Source: Nannochloropsis salina CCMP1776 (taxonomy: Eukaryota; Sar; Eustigmatophyceae; Eustigmatales; Monodopsidaceae). From it: 64,000 bases of DNA. Position 1 is the first letter of the stretch. Each line of letters starts with the position of its first letter. Under the pieces are notes generated by a model that did no database searches, was not told the origin of the DNA, and saw only the letters and a list, made by a program, of their open reading frames with translations. The position numbers were made by a program, and so were the translations under genes. The DNA is taken from the NCBI GenBank assembly GCA_004565275.1, contig SDOX01000091.1, forward strand, positions 62,001 through 126,000, read 5' to 3'. This document shows positions 35,434-47,620 of this stretch, piece by piece.

Positions 35434-37562
35434 GCTTCGATTCAGTGGTTTGAGAAACCTGTCTGCAGTATGTTCGTTGTTAGATTTGTGGTCGCTTATA
35501 CGTACGGTCGTGAGCAATGAATCTATCTGCTTTTATACACCAGGAGGAGGCGACCGATAAAGTTTCAAAGATTAAAGCAAATGCGCCTATGATGCGGCGT
35601 ACTGAATCGTTTAGGTAAGACACTTGAACACATTGATAGTACGTGAGCCCTCTCCATGCTTGTGAATCAGCAACGTCTCTACATCACATTCGACAATTGA
35701 CTTGAAGATGAATAGACCTGGCAAACGCGAAAGCGAGACTTCTTTGCTATCTTCATTATTTCTGTGAGTACAGTGTATGTACTGTGGCGGATAACCAACG
35801 AATAATGCATGGTCAACAGTAAACCTCAGGAGTATAGATTAAGTGAGGAAGATCACTCCCAAAGATTCATACGATTATTCTTGAAGAATTCTGGCCATCA
35901 CCACCTTATGGCATTCATTTACCATAAACACAAACAGCGTCAACTTTCCCCTTCAACCTCAAAATTGGTCCGCTAAACCGCTACACATTTATATTGACAG
36001 TACCCACGGGGCACATTTCTGGATCTACATGATAAAGAATTGTATATAAGAGACGACATACACCGATAAATTTAAGGAATATTCGCTATGGATAGGCTGG
36101 CGAAAATGCTGTACGAATCTCAATGGCTCGACTTGAAGATTCGCTCTTTTTCGGCTTATCCCACATTCGAAGCCTCACCTTGAAGAGCTCAGGACGACGC
36201 CTTGTGTAGCATTGGGCAAAATTTTCTCCTATAGACTCTTCTCCACTTCATATGATTGTGTGATGGCATAGGCATCATTGAGCACCGACCAAGAGCTTTT
36301 ATAAACAAGGATGGTTCCTGGAAAAGTGAATGGCGGAACCTCAGGTAAGATGGCAAAGATTCGCCGATTTCTTGCTAAATTATCGGGAGAGATCAAAGAA
36401 AATCCACCTCAACATCGTAAAATAATGCCTATTAATGCATGTGTGTCGCATCAGCATAGAGAGTCCATCGCTATCTTCGCAACGACACGACATAAACGAT
36501 AGACGGCCGTCGATCGTATATCCAACAGCTCGTGCTTCGCAAAACACGCCAGCTCATGTATATTTTACTGTCCCCAGCAAAATTTTGACTCTGTGCTATG
36601 AAAGTCTTAGTCATGTTCTTTCACTTATGTGAGCGCTTGGTAGAGTGTTTGAAAGGGTCTCTATTAACGCTCAAGTGGCCGTCTGGGTTTGATGGTGAGC
36701 AGGCTTTAATCCATACGCGAAAGAGTTGCCCTTGAGTGTAGTTATCACAATACCTGCCAGTCAAAAATGTTTGAGGCAAGACGTGCTCTACAACCCAGCC
36801 CTTAAGTATAACGACTTTACAAGATTGCTTGTATAAGCTTTAGACGGGCTTACAATGCGTATGCGGAGCGCATCTTCTACACAAGCGCTGGTTTCGCTGG
36901 TCGAGATACGGCCAAAAAACATCATTAGAGAATATTTTGCCCAGCCTGCTGTCTTTAGCCCAGTCATTGACTGTCCAAAAGCTGAGATAATATTCATATG
37001 GAAATACTGTAAGAAGGGGGATACAAATGTTGATTTCTTTCCATCAGTAATATGCACTACAGCAATAAGGATAGGAAATATTGACTACAACATATGGTAT
37101 ATGACGCCATTTATTCAAAGCCGTAGATTTGTCTCTTGCGAAATTATGCGCCTTTATCCATCCGCTTTGCATGTTTAGAGGCGTTTTACGCATATGTAGG
37201 TAAATATAACGCTTCAAACTGGATGAATGACCAATAAGTTCTTAGGACACGAAAAAAGTGCTAAATAAGGCGTCTCACGGCACAAATTGAAAGCCCTCCT
37301 GCCCTCCCTTATTCCTCCTATATCAGGGTCACATCCTAACTTTTGCAGGATACATCACATACCCATTACGTGAAAAGCATGTATATGTCCTGGTACTCTC
37401 CTTTCAACCTATTCCCCTTTCCATGTTGGTGGGGTGTATACTCTATTCTAGCCCCCAAAATGTGCAGTAATGATCTGCCGTGATCAAACCTATAAACTCT
37501 ATGTGCACGACCTATGCCTTGTGGTGGCCTTGGCACGTTATCCCAAGCCCTGGCATGTTAAC
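35434..37562. other. Intergenic; repeat 36130-36690
   Basis: Includes the desaturase upstream region. 36130-36690 is the reverse-oriented relative of 31960-32560 and carries a KERIF motif at 36135-36154. Otherwise only short frames. Confidence 0.5.
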
Positions 37563-38168
37563 CGAATGGGAATTGGAGCAACGAACACCGACAGCCACTC
37601 TTCAACGGCAAAGAATGCCAAACGTCGAAGCAGAGCCACATCTTCTCTGCAATCAAGCAAGACCTGAACAACAGCTAATTGATAAGTACTTGACACAAGC
37701 CATACCTATCAAACAGCTACATCAGCAGCAGCTTTCTCTTTCCCTGCCGTTAATTGGACCTCGACAGTATGATATCCAGTCGAACATAAATATCAAGAAG
37801 TGTCGTGCCTGTCTCAGAGCGAGTTCCAGCGAAATGAACAGCAGCGAAGTGATGAACAACTAAAGCAGGAAATGGGATCTCAAATAATTTCGGGAGTGGA
37901 CTCACATACAATGCGTGTGCACCATACAAAAAATCCAGCACGGGAAGTAGAATGGCAGCAATAGGGTCGGCCAGAAATTCAGAACCAAAATTTGCGTGTA
38001 TTATCTCTACAGTCGCAACAGCATTCTTTACCTGAGTCACAGCTAGGTGTCCTTCGTGACAAAATACTCCAAGTCTTCTTTGAAAAAAAAAGCAGGAAGC
38101 GGACTCTACATGCTAAATATAGCCGCCGGAATTCAAGAGAGCGAGTTAGAAAAGAAAGAAAGGAAGTA
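37563..38168 (+). pseudogene. Decayed 3' end of the Gln-rich gene
   Basis: Begins abruptly within WELEQRTPxATLQRQ and follows the last 200 codons of the gene at 20021-22480 (PHLLCNQARPEQQL, YLTQAIPIKQLHQQQ). A stop after about 100 codons and later frame changes break it. There is no promoter or 5' part. The match continues through about 1.4 kb of former downstream DNA. Confidence 0.8.
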
Positions 38169-39570
38169 AATTCCGGTCTCTCTTGCCTTTGTCGTCGCAT
38201 TTATCCCCGAAATATCTTAGTCATCGAAAAAACTTTCCTTTAATGTGAAGAGCTGCGCTCATCATCCCGAGCATTTTTTCCGCGCGTACTTCCTCTTTCC
38301 TTATCCTGGGCTGAATTCTGATTTATTATCTTTATGACAGCAGGTACTTTTATTAACTCTCTTGATACAGCTCATTTCATTTTCCCCCAAAATTTGTGAA
38401 GGTAATTGCGTTGCGCAATGAAGATCCTATAGTAGCTTCTTCTGCTTCATCTACAAGCACATGGCAGCTGCTGGTGTGATTATCGACGCAGCAGCCAATT
38501 TAGCCTGCTTTTCACTCGTGCTACAGTTATATTTCTGCAGTATGAGAGTGGTTCGAAGTTTTCCCTTGCATGGGGGGAAGAAAAGGAGTGCAAAAGATGC
38601 TGCGAAGAAAATAAGAGGGCCATCAGAAGCAGGGAACTACGGGATATCCTGCTGCTGCCGCACACGTTGCAAGGATGAGGCGCCCGAAAGGAGGAATAAA
38701 TGTGGAGCAAAAATAAATGGAGATTGATGAAGTTGCCTGGAGGCACTAATTAATTCGGATTCTGATTTTTAATGGCCGCCGCTACTACTTCGCAGTGAAT
38801 TAGGGGCCACTGGAAACTGATATCTCATCATATATGCTCGTCCCATCTTACATGCATGTACACAAGTAGCATATTTTCATCAACAGGCTACGAGTGCGAA
38901 GCAATTGCGTCAGTATTTCCACTTTACAGGATTTTTGAGTCCCTAGGCTTGCTTTCATATTCTGGTGATGTGCTGTATTACAAGTGTCAGGTTCGGCCCG
39001 TTCACTGCCTACTCAAATATTTCTCCTCTACGACCCTATGGGATAGTTCACGGCCAAGGCGCGGTGATGCAAGACCTTGAGGGATTGCGTGGAGGAAAGG
39101 TCAATTTTGTGATCATCAACTACTTACTTCTTTTTGTTGTTGCACCTGTATCGTTTTTAATGTATTTGCGGTCAAGACAAGGCGCTTTTTCCTCTCGGAG
39201 TAAGCCGTACCTTGGATCTTACCGCTGAAACTTTGACCGATTTTCCGCGACTTTCTGATAACATTTGCCTTGTAGATAAGAGCTGAGTCTGGCTGTGCCC
39301 AATGCATGCATGTGATGCGGAAAATAGAAGGCACCAACCGTCAAGTAAATGCTACACATTGCCATTTGCCACGTAGGGTTGGGGTTAAGTCCTCAAATAC
39401 CAAAGTCACGATTGCTGGTAAGAGTACAGGACATAGTTGTTGACAGAACCTTCTGTGCGTAGAAGCCTTATGCTGAACAGTCAGTACCTACAGTCCTACG
39501 CATTGAAAAACGGAAGGCGCTTGCATGTCAAAAACTCAATGCCTACGATATCCAAAACTTGGAATGCTTT
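38169..39570. repeat. Continuation of the old segmental duplication (partner 22481-24010)
   Basis: Non-coding flank of the Gln-rich gene copy, in the same order and orientation as the partner, with many substitutions and indels. No separate gene. Confidence 0.7.
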
Positions 39571-39959
39571 GCTTTGCTTTCCATGTAACAGCAGAGCTGA
39601 TCGCTCTTTCCTTTTCCTCCTGATACATTTGGATGAAAAAATAGCCTCGTCGCATTCCGATGTGTCGAGCACTGAAAGATGAAAGAGAGTTAACCACGGA
39701 TGTTGCGTGATTCTCAGAACACACCAAGCGCACCAACAATAAGGTTTAGATGACGGAATTAGTGTCTGCCAAGCCATCCTGAGACGTTGTGATGAGGATT
39801 CTGGTCTATACCTCATGTGAACAAGGGTGATAGATTTTGTTGAGGTGTGTCACATATCACATCGAATCCAACGCATGTGTGAGGTACTAATATACATCTC
39901 TACTTTTCCGACTTATCTGGGTCTAGTAAAGTAGTCAAAGCCTACACCTCTTTCATCGT

Positions 39960-40641
39960 TTAAATGTTGCTTCCCCCACTGTACCCTGCGTGTTCGGCGG
40001 AAGAAGCATATAGTGCGCTGCATACATTCCTGGCTGCCGGGCCTCAACAGACACTTACAAAACAGAGAAGGGGAAGAAAAAAAACATCGTGAAGTACTGG
40101 TACTGAGAAGCTTCAATAGACGAAAGATATGTTTCAACCTCTCACTTGTTGGAGGGCTGACATGATATGTTCACATGACAATTTAGGATTTATTCACGAC
40201 ACTATTGTAACAAATGCTGTGTACATATTCGTAATTTTCTGGCTTGAATCGTCACATCGTTGCTATGTGTTACATTTCGTGAGGAATAAAGGAACGGACA
40301 TGCTATCCATATATTCAAGCCGGGGGGGAGGATTGAATTTTTTCACCCTCCAAACAGGAATGACCTGAATCATCATGGCACAGGTGAGCTTACATACGTA
40401 TCAAAATCTTCATTTTTGCTTCAACCCAATAAACAGAAGCCCTACATAATGAAAGCTTACAAACGGCAGGCTTACCAAATCAAAAATGAGCCTTTTATAT
40501 TATCCGGATGACGTCAATTTTTCCAACCAGCAAGTTACACTTCTCGGCAGATGAATTGTGATCTTCTACACGAGAAAAACTTCATAGTCCTGCGCGAACA
40601 ATTTCCTTGAGAAACGCATTTATTTGTTCTCATTTTATATA
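39960..40641. repeat. Inverted repeat arm (partner 30434-31102)
   Basis: Reverse-complement copy of 30434-31102, nearly identical. It ends at 40641 within a few bases of the start of a hydrolase-gene fragment, so two unrelated duplicated blocks are joined head to tail. Confidence 0.85.
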
Positions 40642-40644
40642 CCT

Positions 40645-41000
40645 GGAGATGACCCACAAATTTTGGTTTCAAGGTGTCTGTTCTTGAAAAACCACACTCC
40701 CCCCTTCCCCATCGGCGTTCCTCATCTTTGTTTCACCTGGCCAATGAGGCAAATCCCGCAGAAAAACCGATGACGAAGAGGGATCAAGTAGGATATCGGG
40801 CTCGGACAATATTTATTATTTCTTTCAAGTCCTCTTGGTCGCCAAGGGTACTGACACGATGGCGTTGAAGCGAAAGACCCCCATGACCGCATCTGTACAG
40901 AAGAAACAGGGTAAAAGAAAGGGTAAAATGTGTGAAGTATCGAGCAATACATAGAGGAAAAATGCAGGGAAGGTAGATTTTGATAAGAAGCATAGCTATA
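40645..41000 (-). pseudogene. Third copy of the hydrolase RGHGG exon and intron
   Basis: 40650-40745 is essentially identical to 25186-25280 (intron 5 and the edge of exon 5 of the hydrolase). The rest of the exon (CGHGGLSLQRHRVSTLGDQEDLKEIINIVRARYPT) is clearly diverged and hits a stop before the GYSAG elbow. No neighbouring hydrolase exons are present, so it is a fragment. Confidence 0.75.
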
Positions 41001-41223
41001 GTGGCGTGAGAATATAGGAGAAAAGGAAAAATGACAGGAAAGTACTGGCTCTGGTGAGGAGGAATTGACGTGAGAGAAGAAATTTGATGAAGAATGTGAC
41101 AATCAAGAAAAGGACACACCAGCGGACCGGTTTTTCCCTGTGTCACTTTGCTTCATAGTTTTTTCGTTGACATGATTCATGACTTGATGCGTAATGAAAT
41201 TCCCCCTAATTATTAGTTTGGTG

Positions 41224-41240
41224 TAGGGTTAGGGTTAGGG
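41224..41240 (+). repeat. Interstitial telomere-like tract, three TAGGG(TT) units
   Basis: The sequence tagggttagggttaggg stands alone inside unique-looking DNA, about 90 bp before a tandem satellite. TTAGGG-type repeats are telomeric in many eukaryotes; the telomere motif of this species is not shown by the window. Confidence 0.7.
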
Positions 41241-41309
41241 TCATTTTCAAAAAGTACGCTTTAGACAAACAAATAAGCTGCATCAATGAAATTTAGTTAC
41301 GTAATTTTA

Positions 41310-41712
41310 TTTTTTGACATGTGGAAAAAATTCTAATAGCCCAAAATGACTCAAAATTAGTCACGAGAGCAAGCCGGACCATGTCCTAGGATCACACCCC
41401 TCCATCTCATCTTTACACTTGCATGCTTTCGAGAACATAATTTTGCAAGTTCTTTTTTGACTTCCAGGAAAAATTCTGATGACTAGCAAGCCGGACCATG
41501 TCCTAGGATCACACCCCTCCATCGCATCTTTACACTTGCATGCTTTCGAGAACGTAATTTTGCCAGTTCTTTTTTGACTTCCAGGAAAAATTCTGATGAC
41601 TCAAAATGACTCAAAAGTAGTCATGAAAGCAAGCCGGACCATGTCCTAGGAACATACCTCTCCATCTTATTTTTACACTTCCATTCTTTCGAGAACATAA
41701 TTTTGCAAGACC
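41310..41712. repeat. Short tandem satellite, about three units of 115-145 bp
   Basis: Units start agcaagccggaccatgtcct at about 41369, 41484 and 41629. They contain cttgcatgctttcgagaac and end in ttttgacttccaggaaaaat followed by gatgactcaaaatgactc. A half-unit precedes the first. The first two units are nearly identical and the third is more diverged and truncated. Confidence 0.9.
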
Positions 41713-44052
41713 GGGCTGCCTGAAAGTACACGTCTATCTGAAGCGTGGTACGCTATTGTGATGAAACTGCTGCGATTCCTTGACAACTTTAACTTTAATT
41801 GGATGGATAAATATTGCGTCTCGCATAATGCTTCAAAGTTCTTCCGTAAACTTGAGATTTAAATTGAAATAATCAAATAGAGACACCTGGACAAGTGCAC
41901 CGACCGTCACTGGCTGTTACCATCATGAATTTGTGCTCGGGCTCATTTTTGACCTGCTCTACTTCACAATCGAAATTTTATAGCCATTAAGAACGAAATA
42001 CAAACAATTTTGTGAAGTCAGCGATATTATCGAATCACTGTACAAAAATGTAAAGTGATTTCCGATGAAACTTAAATAAATCCCGTACGTAAAACGGTGC
42101 ATTTGTACAGCGACGAATCACACGGGTAAGCTATGGTCAGATCCAGAAAAAATCGCATCCTTTGTCGGTATAAGTCCTTTCCGACGCAAGAAAGGGCTCC
42201 AATACTGGGGAGCAAACAATTGTTCAACTCAAGAAGCTTATTGACTCGCGCGTATTGGCGAGAATTTCTATACTATCTCCCGGAAAACTACAGAGCCTTC
42301 GTATAACAATACAAATTTTGTAGGGTGACGTTCAATGAACTTCGAAGCGGTTAATGCGATCGTTTGAATATCATTCACATCTCCAAACCCAGTCATAGTA
42401 TTGTCACACATGTACAATATCCTGCACAGAGGAAGTTTAAAGAGACCTTCTTTAAAAAGGGCAGCGTCCACCGCCTCTAAGGCTGTCATTGGCTAGAAGT
42501 CAGGAAGATTTAATTATAGGGTCGGCTCAAAACAAATGATTGATGATGGCGGTCTCCCGTGGGAGCTTTCTTGGGGTCAGTAAACCGATTTTTTTGGGCG
42601 CCATGTAGAAAGGGCGAAAGTGGAGGAGGACATGGTCCCCAGCGCTAAATTAGCAGGTGTCTGCCCTGTGGTGCGAAAGCGAATGTTTGCACACTTCATG
42701 GCAAGCGTTGGGAGAATGCGAAACGATATCCCATTGTGCGAGCGGCAAACCAGATTGACGGGCACAATGGATAGATGACAACTTTCATTACCGTTAGTCA
42801 AACAGCTGCTGAAGAGAAGTCTAGGATTTTAAAAAGAGCGAGGGAGCATGACAAGATATCAGCTCTAGGCGAGCCTTTGAGCGTGATTTACGTCTGCTTC
42901 ACTCAATGTCTCTCCTGCCAATCGTCTCATGTGCCACGTAAGTTGTTCGCTTACGAGCATGTGGGAGACTTGCTGGTGCGGCTAACCTCACCATGTCTAG
43001 ATATAATAATATGTGACCCTTGCAGTATATTTTATTTGTAAATCTGATTTGTGGTGGCGACTTTTTAAAAGCAGCCTCCTGGCAGATGAGGTAAAAAGAA
43101 AAAACGATTTAGCGCATCGTCGAAAAGTACACACAGACTGGATGACTGGAAACGCATCAACAATAAGAATATTGATAAGATAGATTACTTAATTTGAGGC
43201 GTGCACAATGTAAATGCAATGGTAAGGTACGACATAGGTATGGGTTATCGAACAAACCGTTGACGCATCCCTACCGTCAAGTCCAGACGAATTTGCGTGA
43301 ATATTCGCTCTTTTTCGGGGCTGCTCCAGGCAATTGCTAAAGTCAACCTGTGAGAAATAAACCCGTCTGGAATGCATTCGCCTCTAATTGAGTTTGATAA
43401 GAGACAATCAGTGTCCAGAGTTGAAGCAATCGTTGACAGAAGACGATAAGTAAAATACAAGAACTTTCAGGATAACTCGGCGGGTCTGCCTGATTTGTGA
43501 CGACATCTTTGAAGAAGATTCATTGCATTTGATTTATCATTTTCTGATGTGTAAGCGATTCAAAACGAAATTGAATTTTTTCCGTTAAAATTGCAGTACT
43601 TCTGTATATAAGGTTGTGTGAGATTGAGCTCTTCACAAAATAGTACACTCGCGGGCTCGGTCGCGCTCTATGGCACCCGAATCTGCATGCCGGTAGGAGG
43701 AGAGGAGAACAGCGACGAGTCGGACTTGTCCTCTTCCCTCTTCTTCGTTGCATTTATTACGACATTAACATTTCCTGGTCTTCCCTATACGATAGAAAGA
43801 TTCTGCTTGCCTTTGACGAAGATCGTGCAGATCGATGCAGAATTTCATAAGATTGTAAACCACGCACGATCATTATATAAGTAAATCATGACATAGCTAA
43901 GCGCACCGCCCACTCGTTATAGGCTCTGTACTTATAATTCGAATTGAAATTCACTGCAAGTTTTCCCTTTTATTTGGCTATACCTAGGTAGATTTACTAA
44001 TTTACGAGAAAATCTATAATTTAGTGAATTACACTTCACAAGAGGAGCACTC
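41713..44052. other. No supported gene; KERIF motif at 43299
   Basis: A minus-strand frame at 42268-42489 (GFGDVNDIQTIALTASKFIERHPTK) vaguely resembles an alpha/beta-hydrolase segment but is too short to call. A motif copy encoding SSPEKERIFTQI lies at 43299-43318 (minus). The last 100 bp or so are the lipase 5' region. Confidence 0.4.
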
Positions 44053-45942
44053 ATGAGGAAGAACTGGTTTAGCATCCTATCGAGTAATCGATGGAAAATA
44101 TTTATTTTGCTTTTAAAGATCGTAAGTGCCAGAGTGTTTGCTACCGAGCAGTCCGCCAAACTTCTTCGTCCAGTGAAGAGTCAGATACTCGAGCAGTCTA
44201 CAAGGTCTCCACAGCTTGACTTTGCTTCTTCAAAATACGATACCATCACCAAATTAGAGAGCAAATCGGACAGACATCTTTATCCGCCTCAATACCAAGC
44301 CCATGAATCGGAAATTCTCGTCGTAGAAGATGGCAGTATTGAGAATTTGGACTCTAAATCCAATGGTGATAATTTCGGTAGTCTAAATGAGGCAGAAAAT
44401 GCAAATCCTTCGCCTCTGGCCCTCACACAAGAAGAAATATCCCTGGTTTTCCGCATTGCCTCAAATGCAGACCATGTTGAGGGCAACACAGAAAATGGAG
44501 ATTCAGGAGATAAAGCACTTTCTGTCAATTCGTTTGTCATGGAGCACTTTGTCGTCACTTTTGAAAATTACCGGGATCATCTGTCCGGAATTAGTAGGCG
44601 CTTTCCCTGGGCGGGCGTTATGCAGTTCCTCGTCAGTATAAATGTGGTCTGTCCTATCGTCAGTTTTGTTCAAAACATATTTGTCAGCCGTCCTAGTGTC
44701 GGCATTCAGACTAATCAAGGTCATCCTCAGAATCCGGACGGGACATTACCTCGGCCGTGGAAGGATCTTCGCGGTTACGAAGAATACTTTATTGATGAAG
44801 ATACCGTTGAGGCTGAGAGGACATCTTACTATTTCATCTATCGCATGTACGACACTTTTTATGCCTATGCAACAGAATCGACAGAGCACAAGGAATTGCT
44901 TAATCCTATAGCACCTGGATGGGGTCCCCAAAGGATACATTTTCGAAATGCAACTTCCATCGGCGGTCAATGGCGGGAAAGTCCTTTTTCTGTGGTCACA
45001 GAAAGAGCTGGACATGTCATTGTTGCTATGCGAGGCACGATATACCAAGATGAGTATGAAGCGAGCTCGCTATTTCATTTCACAGAGCCTGTTGAAACGG
45101 AATCCTACTTCCCTGGTAAGGTGCATTATGGGGCTTTCAATCTTTTCAAGGATATGCTCCCACCTCTTCTGCTTGATATCGAATCGCGTAAACCTAGAAG
45201 AATTACTCTCGTCGGACATAGCGTGGGTGGAGTAATCGCCACCATGTTAGGGGCATATTTAGGCCAAAAGTATGCGAAAATAAAAAAGGAAGGGCATGAG
45301 CAATTCGAGATAGAGGTGTTGACAATAGGATCTTATGCGCCAGGAAACAAAGATTTCTGGGAGGCAGCAAAAGGGTACATGAATGTGAGGAATCTCAAGT
45401 ATTTGGGCGAGGGATGGATAGATGAAGATGGGGAAGGAACAGAAAAGATGTACACGATGGGAGATGTCGTCGCCCAAGCTCCTGGTGTCTCCCTGCCAAC
45501 CTGTACTTCATCAGAAACGAGTCCTACCGGCGGTAAGGAGAGTCGGAAGGGTGCATACTGGAATGATTATTATATGCCGCCGTGCACAGTCGCAATCTAT
45601 CCGAGCTCACTGCCGAACACACAAGCTTGGCGGACGAGGACGAACATGCTTGACCCTGCGAGTATGACTGTAGCGATGAATCATAAATGTCCCTACACGT
45701 GCTGGCTGACTAGCGGAACAGGGGACCCAGATACTCGGTGCTATTTCGAGGAGCAGATACAAGAGCAACAGCAGGGTGTAAGAGCTTGGATTGGGTCTTT
45801 ATGGGCTCAAAATAAAAAGATGGGGGCTTCGATCATCGCATTGCAAGAGGGTGAGATATGTCGAAAGACCAAGGCTAACTTGCAACTTGATTTAGATTCA
45901 ACCAGAGATCCACGAGTAAGAGGTAGTAGGGGGCAAATGTGA
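44053..45942 (+). CDS. Secreted class-3 lipase, 629 aa, single exon
   Basis: The ATG at 44053 starts a signal peptide (FILLLKIVSARVFA before TEQ). An acidic, Ser/Glu-rich region occupies about residues 35-170. The lipase domain then runs through VIVAMRGTIYQDEYEA and the nucleophile elbow GHSVGG (Ser390), with IGSYAPGNKDFW after it. Asp471 (GDVVAQAPG) and His544 (MNHKCPYTCW) are placed to complete the triad. This matches the fungal-type Lipase_3 fold, whose members hydrolyse triacylglycerols or galacto- and phospholipids. The signal peptide suggests export or entry into the secretory pathway. Cysteines near the C-terminus (TSSETSP region, HKCPYTC, TRCYFEE) may form disulfides. No intron is needed, unlike most genes in the window. 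A duplicate of its 3' flank, without the gene, lies at 7621-7690. Confidence 0.9.
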   Translation: MRKNWFSILSSNRWKIFILLLKIVSARVFATEQSAKLLRPVKSQILEQSTRSPQLDFASSKYDTITKLESKSDRHLYPPQYQAHESEILVVEDGSIENLDSKSNGDNFGSLNEAENANPSPLALTQEEISLVFRIASNADHVEGNTENGDSGDKALSVNSFVMEHFVVTFENYRDHLSGISRRFPWAGVMQFLVSINVVCPIVSFVQNIFVSRPSVGIQTNQGHPQNPDGTLPRPWKDLRGYEEYFIDEDTVEAERTSYYFIYRMYDTFYAYATESTEHKELLNPIAPGWGPQRIHFRNATSIGGQWRESPFSVVTERAGHVIVAMRGTIYQDEYEASSLFHFTEPVETESYFPGKVHYGAFNLFKDMLPPLLLDIESRKPRRITLVGHSVGGVIATMLGAYLGQKYAKIKKEGHEQFEIEVLTIGSYAPGNKDFWEAAKGYMNVRNLKYLGEGWIDEDGEGTEKMYTMGDVVAQAPGVSLPTCTSSETSPTGGKESRKGAYWNDYYMPPCTVAIYPSSLPNTQAWRTRTNMLDPASMTVAMNHKCPYTCWLTSGTGDPDTRCYFEEQIQEQQQGVRAWIGSLWAQNKKMGASIIALQEGEICRKTKANLQLDLDSTRDPRVRGSRGQM

Positions 45943-46019
45943 GGGAGAAGATGGAGGGAAATTAGTGAGGAAATCGTCTTGGCAATTGTATGGCCATTCA
46001 ATGGTCAATGTTGCCCTCC

Positions 46020-46400
46020 GATCCGGTTGGCGGTACCAGCAACAACCGTCAATTGGCCAATTAAGTATAATATGTGAGAGTATGATGAAGCTTCGCTTTC
46101 AGAAAATGACAGATGTAATGATAAGTAAGGTCTTGGGCAGCTTATAACTTAGGAGGTTCTTACTCTTTTCAGAACGTGGATACGGCTTCCTCCTCGATGT
46201 CCCGTGCAGCATCGGTAAGCGTCAAAACCAAGAACCAGAGAGCGTAAGAATGAGTTCGGCAGTTGTGTAAAATTGACTCTTTACTTCTCTCTGCTCTCTT
46301 CACTTTCAGAATGGAATGCCTAAACATTTCGTATCAAAACCTGTGTCCCAATCTAAGCTTCCCACTCCATCTCGTTCGTGGCCAGCCCCATAGTGTGGTG
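46020..46400. repeat. Older duplicate of the ABC gene tail and 3' flank
   Basis: Matches 8118-8495 with several per cent divergence and ends inside the last codons of the ABC gene. The true end of ABC copy 2 lies 1.2 kb further on, so this locus carries the gene's tail twice. Confidence 0.75.
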
Positions 46401-47552
46401 CTTAATCGCCCAAGTTTTACCGATGAACCAGGGCAGAGTAAGCTACGCGACACGGTATTGTTTATTACCTTTTGGCGCCTGAGTTCAGCCTTTGGTCTTC
46501 TTTTCTCTTGCTTTCAGACACGAGTTATTAAGCAATGGATAGGTTTTCGCTGATAAATTTCCATTATAGACATGTTGTAAATTAAAAAACAAAGTTGTAC
46601 TTTTGTATCGATAAGGCAGCACTTGGGTCTCATTTCTTCCATCACAAAAGCAAACGGTACGGCATTCTAGGATCGTAGCATGACCCCGCACAAACGACTG
46701 ACTATGTCTGTCTGTTTACATATCTTTTTTGCGGTAACATATCACGTAAGCCAGCGCCATAACTTTCATATTCCAAGTCCCTAATCCTGTCTATGTGTCT
46801 GAATCTTTTGGCAGATGCGTATGCGCGGAAAACCCCTATTATATTCCCCTGGCTCCCTTCCTCCACTGTCAGGGACGGGAGCACTAGCGCATCATCGGCC
46901 TGATCTCGCTACAGATACCCCATCGCCATAGAGCCCCTCCTCGTTTGGACATACGCTATGAGAAGCGAAACCTGGAAAGTCCAAACCGTTTCCAACAACA
47001 CTTTGCGACTCATGGGACGCTTCCAGAGAAATGAAATGAATGTACGATTTTGTCACGATTTTCTACTTCTCCGAGTAAGCTGTTCTCTATTTGAACGATC
47101 ATCAGACGAATATATAGGAGGCCTGACACATACGGAAGAGCACTCCTAACATGTAGGGCTTATTACGCCCTACCCCGGAAAGCGGCAGGCTTTTGTTCAT
47201 TCGCATCTTGAATCAGTGATGACCCGTAAGCACTCGTTTAATGGATTTTTATTTATATAGAAGTAGAAAAGAAAGTAGTGATGCTGCGATGCACACAAGA
47301 AAAACAAAAGCGCACCCTTCCGTTTGTGTGCTTAATGTTATTTTGGTAACTCAGAAGTACGTTTGATGCACTGCATGAATGGTAATCTTGGAGAGGTCAT
47401 AGCTATGCATGTTTAAAATACGAACTTCTCGCAGCAGGAATCCTGTTATCATTCCTTTGACCTTCAATTCTAACATAGTTGGGCAGATCTATACATTGAT
47501 ATCTTTTTAAAATCCTTAGAACTTTTGTTTGCATAGAAAAAATCGGATGCCT
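46401..47552. other. Unique spacer between the two ABC tails, no supported gene
   Basis: About 1.15 kb not found next to ABC copy 1. Short open frames only; no terminal inverted repeats or target-site duplication noticed. Confidence 0.5.
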
Positions 47553-47620
47553 AAACTCTTTATTTCAAAACCTGTGTCCCAATCTAAGCCTCCCACTCCA
47601 TCCTGTTCGTGGCCAGCCCA

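Noticed and set aside
42268-42489. Possible further hydrolase fragment
   Set aside because: The likeness to an alpha/beta-hydrolase segment is limited to about 30 residues without the nucleophile elbow.
46401-47552. Spacer in ABC copy 2 as a transposon insertion
   Set aside because: No terminal inverted repeats or short target-site duplication; the flanking direct repeats are the diverged ABC tails and are better explained by duplication.
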